Part shown: piece by piece, positions 61,289 through 64,000 of the stretch
Layout: each line of letters starts with the position of its first letter
How positions within the stretch are numbered: position 1 is the first letter of the stretch
Assembly (NCBI GenBank): GCA_046349435.1
Contig: JAXMCI010000016.1
Span: 62,001-126,000, forward strand
Length of the DNA: 64,000 bases
Source of the DNA: JAXMCI01 sp046349435
GTDB lineage: Bacteria > Pseudomonadota > Alphaproteobacteria > Dongiales > Dongiaceae
Direction of reading: 5' to 3'
The notes under the pieces: generated by a model
The model's database searches: none
Told to the model about the DNA's origin: nothing
What the model saw: the letters and a program-made list of their open reading frames with translations, nothing else
Translations under genes and position numbers: made by a program

Positions 61289-62539
61289 CTACTTGCACTC
61301 GGGGTTGGTGCGGCTGACCGGGCCGAGCTTGAGGAACTCGTCCTCCGGCATGCCCAGCGTCTGCGGCACCGCCGGGATCACCTTTACCACCTTGTTGTAG
61401 AGGTTGCCGTCGCTGCCCTGGGCGACCTCGGTGAGGAAGATGTCGGCAACCGCCTGGCGGTTCTTGTCGAGCTTGACCGCGCCGGTCGGCGAGTCGACGG
61501 TCTCGCCGGCGAGCGTCTCGCGGAACTTCTTCTGGCCGTCCGAGAGGTCGCCCTTGACCGCATCGAGCGCCTGCAGCACGGCCAGCGTCGAGACGTAGTA
61601 GCCATGGGCGAAGAGCGAGGGCGACGGGAAGCCGTCCGCGAAGGCCTTCTTGTAGTCGGCGACGAAGGCCTTCCACTTCGGGTCGTCCCAGTTGTCGGCG
61701 ATCGGCCCGGCCGACGGCGTGCCGACGACGTAGGTCTTCTGCTTGCCCTTGGAGCCCAGCACCGTCTGGTCGACGGTGATCGAGCCGCCGATCATCGGCT
61801 TGTCGCCGCCCGCCTGCTCGTACTGGCTGAGGAAGTTGACGGCGTCGGCGCCGCCGAGCGCGACGTAGATGGCGTCGACGTCGTCCGGGATCGAGGCGAC
61901 GATGGTCGAGAAGTCCTTGTTGCCGATCGGCACCCAGAACTTGTCGACGACGTGGCCGCCGGCCTTGCAGAAGCCGAGCATGAAGCCCAGCACCTGGGTG
62001 TAGGGGAAGGAGTAGTCCTCGGCGATCGTCACTACCTTCTTGTAGCCCTTGGTGCCGTAGGCGTACTCGCCGAGGCCGGCCTGCCACTGGGCGCCGTCGG
62101 TGGTGAAGCGGAAGAAGTTCTCCGCCGGGTCGCGCAGCGTGGTGTCCTGCGCCGCCGAGGTGCCGTTGACGAAGGTCACGCCGGGCTGGGTCTTGGCGTA
62201 GTTCTTCACCGCCAGCCCCTCGTCGCCGGAGAGCGGCCCGATCAGGATCTGCACGCCGTCCTGCTCGACCAGCTTGCGGGCCGCCTTGACGGCGCTGTCC
62301 GGCGAGGCGTCCGACGAGCCCTTGATCAGCTCGATCTTCTTGCCGCCGGCCATGTAGTTGTGCTGCTGCAGCGCCAGCTCCAGGCCGCGCATGCCGTCCT
62401 GGCCGAGCACGGTGAACGCTCCTTCGAGCGTCGCCAGCCCGCCGATCTTGATGGTGTCCTCGGCCCGGGCCGCGCCGGCATAGGCCAGCCCGGCCGCGAC
62501 CGTGGCGGCCAGCAGGGCCCGTCTCGTCATTCCGCTCAT
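61289..62539 (-). CDS. Branched-chain-type ABC transporter substrate-binding protein
   Basis: This 416-residue periplasmic receptor of the LivJ/K type has a signal peptide (TRRALLAATVAAGLAYAGAARA) and then IKIGGLATLEGAFTVLGQDGMRGLELALQQH, KGSSDASPDSAVKAARKLVEQDGVQILIGPLSGDEGLAV, VTFVNGTSAAQDTTLRDPAENFFRF and VVTIAEDYSFPYTQVLGF. It starts at ATG 62539; an in-frame Met three codons on is possible. It lies between livM and livG in the same gene run. The ligand is unknown; these receptors bind amino acids, amides or aromatic acids. Confidence 0.92.
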   Translation of the reverse strand: MSGMTRRALLAATVAAGLAYAGAARAEDTIKIGGLATLEGAFTVLGQDGMRGLELALQQHNYMAGGKKIELIKGSSDASPDSAVKAARKLVEQDGVQILIGPLSGDEGLAVKNYAKTQPGVTFVNGTSAAQDTTLRDPAENFFRFTTDGAQWQAGLGEYAYGTKGYKKVVTIAEDYSFPYTQVLGFMLGFCKAGGHVVDKFWVPIGNKDFSTIVASIPDDVDAIYVALGGADAVNFLSQYEQAGGDKPMIGGSITVDQTVLGSKGKQKTYVVGTPSAGPIADNWDDPKWKAFVADYKKAFADGFPSPSLFAHGYYVSTLAVLQALDAVKGDLSDGQKKFRETLAGETVDSPTGAVKLDKNRQAVADIFLTEVAQGSDGNLYNKVVKVIPAVPQTLGMPEDEFLKLGPVSRTNPECK

Positions 62540-62588
62540 CGCCTGATCTCCTCCCTTGCGGCGCCGACCCTGCGGCGCCCGCTTGCTG

Positions 62589-63722
62589 TCAACGCCTCTG
62601 GCCGAGCCTGCCGCCGGACGAGCCGGCGGCGCGCGCCCGCGTCACGAGCTGCCGCCAGAGACCCAGCAGCCCGTCGGGCGAGAACAGGACCACCATCAGG
62701 AAGACCAGCCCGATGAGCGTGTTGAAGCGCTCGGCGGCGATCAGGTCGATGGCGAAGTTCTCGATCAGCACGAAGACCACGGCGCCGAGGAACGGCCCGA
62801 TCGGATGGCCGAGCCCGCCGAGCACCGCGATGATCAGCACGTTCAGCACCGGCCCGGTGTCGATGGTGCCGGGCGAGACGCGGCCGTTCAGCCAGACATA
62901 GAGCACGCCGCCGAGCGCGGCGACGAAGCCCGCGGCGGTGTGCGCCATCAGCCGGTGCGCCACGACGTTGAAGCCCAGCGCGTTCATCCGCCGGGCATTG
63001 TCGCGGATCGCCTGCAGCGACAGGCCGAAGGTCGAGCGCGAGAGGTAGAGCACGGCGAGGTAGCTGAGGACCGCGATGCCGAGGCTGAGGAAGTAGAAGG
63101 GCCGCGGCGAGCGCCAGTCGATGCCGAGCACGACCGGCGCGGCCAGCCCGGCGAAGCCGCTGTGGCCGTTGAAGATCGCGTAGTTCTGCCGGGTGAAGTA
63201 GAAGAAGGCGACGCCGATCGCGATGGTGATCATGATCGTGTAGATGCCGGCGGTGCGCACCGAGAGCACGCCGATCAGGAAGGCGGCCAGCGTGGCGATG
63301 GCGAGGCTGGCCGGCACCGCCGCCCACCAGGGCCAGCCCAGGCTGATGCCGGTGTTGTTGCTGACGCCGAGGATGGCGACCATGTAGCCGGCGATCCCGG
63401 CCACCGTCATCTGCGACAGCGAGACCATGCCGCCATAGCCGGCGAGGAACATCAGCGACAGCGCGATGACGCCGAGGAAAAGCGCCTGGGCGCCGATCTG
63501 CACCGTCCAGAAGCCGTTGGCGAAGAACGGGAAGGCGACCAGGAACAGGGCCAGCAGCAGGTAGGCGGGCCCGGTGGTGCCGACCCACTCCGGCACCGGC
63601 CGCGGCGCGGCCGCGGTGCGGGTCCAGCGGGCATGGGCCGAGGACGTCGCCGGCGCGCTGCGGCTCGCCGGCGCGGCGGCCGGCTGGCGCCAGCGCGAGG
63701 TCGAGGACCAGCGGGTGGTCAC
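62589..63722 (-). CDS. livM: Branched-chain-type ABC transporter permease (LivM-like)
   Basis: This 377-residue permease has a long polar N terminus (~1-50) before about nine hydrophobic segments. The family blocks are LFLGVIALSLMFLAGYGGMVSLSQMTVAGIAGY, FGLSLQAIRDNARRMNALGFNV and VLGGLGHPIGPFLGAVVFVLIEN. The GTG start at 63722 overlaps the livH stop (GTGA), so the two are translationally coupled. The polar, Arg/Ala-rich N-terminal stretch is longer than usual and a later start is possible. Confidence 0.92.
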   Translation of the reverse strand: MTTRWSSTSRWRQPAAAPASRSAPATSSAHARWTRTAAAPRPVPEWVGTTGPAYLLLALFLVAFPFFANGFWTVQIGAQALFLGVIALSLMFLAGYGGMVSLSQMTVAGIAGYMVAILGVSNNTGISLGWPWWAAVPASLAIATLAAFLIGVLSVRTAGIYTIMITIAIGVAFFYFTRQNYAIFNGHSGFAGLAAPVVLGIDWRSPRPFYFLSLGIAVLSYLAVLYLSRSTFGLSLQAIRDNARRMNALGFNVVAHRLMAHTAAGFVAALGGVLYVWLNGRVSPGTIDTGPVLNVLIIAVLGGLGHPIGPFLGAVVFVLIENFAIDLIAAERFNTLIGLVFLMVVLFSPDGLLGLWRQLVTRARAAGSSGGRLGQRR

Positions 63723-64000
63723 GCCGGCCGCCCCATCAGCCCCTGCGGCCGGACCGCCAGCACCAGCACCATGATGACGAAGGTGTAGACGACGCCGTAG
63801 GTCGGCGAGTAGGCGAGGCCGAGCTGCTCGGCGAGCCCGATCAGCAGCGCGCCGATGGCGGCGCCGGTGACCGAGCCCATGCCGCCGACGATGACCACCA
63901 CCAGCGAGGCCAGCAGATAACGGGTATCCTCGCCGGGCGCGATCGACAGCGCGGTGCCGCCGACCACCCCGGCCAGCCCCGCCAGCCCGGCGCCGATGGC
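63719..64000 (-). CDS. livH: Branched-chain-type ABC transporter permease, C-terminal part (LivH-like)
   Basis: This is the last ~93 residues of a LivH-type permease; the gene begins beyond the window end. The visible part (GLAGVVGGTALSIAPGEDTRYLLASLVVVIVGGMGSVTGAAIGALLIGLAEQLG ... VYTFVIMVLVLAVRPQGLMGRP) contains the GGMGSVTGA cytoplasmic loop that contacts the ATPase and the usual RPQGLMG end. Its stop overlaps the livM start. It is the first visible gene of the ~10-kb minus-strand run. Confidence 0.92.
   Translation of the reverse strand, partial: AIGAGLAGLAGVVGGTALSIAPGEDTRYLLASLVVVIVGGMGSVTGAAIGALLIGLAEQLGLAYSPTYGVVYTFVIMVLVLAVRPQGLMGRPA

Noticed and set aside
1..64000. CRISPR arrays, tRNA/rRNA genes, insertion sequences, prophage genes
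   Set aside because: No regularly spaced direct repeats, no tRNA-like cloverleaf in the gaps and no transposase or integrase motifs were seen on reading the sequence; a dedicated search was not possible.

Overview
The window is a very GC-rich chromosomal segment of an alphaproteobacterium, most likely Rhodospirillales-like (inference). The evidence is an aapQ/aapM pair, amiC next to rne, the run aroQ-accB-accC-aat followed by DUF2155, mlaD and the mitochondrial-type complex I accessory subunit NDUFA12, a class II (B12-dependent) ribonucleotide reductase, and several branched-chain-type (Liv) ABC transporters. I found no tRNA, rRNA, CRISPR array or insertion sequence.

Layout. 0-9.9 kb: the end of an Aap amino-acid transporter, a serine hydrolase, then a minus-strand cluster (class III aminotransferase, solute-binding protein, two permeases, SDR), a YbjQ-like gene and two unknowns. 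Nearly every gene here is broken by one-base shifts, often in G/C runs. 10-16 kb: one ~2,000-residue DUF4011 helicase/Vsr-like nuclease/DUF3320 protein, a candidate single-gene defence protein, with at least three shifts in its middle. 16-26.3 kb: amiC, rne (low-complexity parts shifted), a PLP aminotransferase, a gamma-glutamyltransferase-like lipoprotein lacking the nucleophile, and an M48-TPR protease. 26.7-33 kb: DsbA-like protein, SDR, aroQ-accBC, aat, DUF2155, a small conserved protein, mlaD and NDUFA12. 33-37 kb: nrdJ behind two NrdR-box-like sites. 37-44 kb: a Liv transporter with a fused LivM-LivG subunit, co-directional with an isochorismatase-type hydrolase and divergent from an amidohydrolase. 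44-46 kb: a secreted unknown, an MBL-fold protein and a RidA protein.

46-53.6 kb is the most attractive system. A LacI regulator precedes two identical 16-bp palindromic operators and an operon in the order deglycase (SIS), solute-binding protein, permease, permease, PfkB kinase, FAD oxidoreductase. The first five match, in order and type, frlB-O-N-M-D of the Bacillus fructosamine (Amadori product) pathway. The LacI control and the terminal FAD enzyme are the unusual parts, and no transporter ATPase is encoded here.

53.6-64 kb is one long minus-strand gene run: livH, livM, solute-binding protein, livG, a LivF-UPF0261 (Tm-1-like) fusion, a TIM-barrel protein matching the other half of plant Tm-1, an SPFH/flotillin protein, an SRPBCC protein, and a second SRPBCC copy fused to a quinone-oxidoreductase-type dehydrogenase.

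The shifts hit rne, which is normally essential, and cluster in G/C runs. I therefore read most of them as consensus errors rather than gene decay. Frame-broken genes in the first 10 kb are typed pseudogene only to show that the frame is broken as written.
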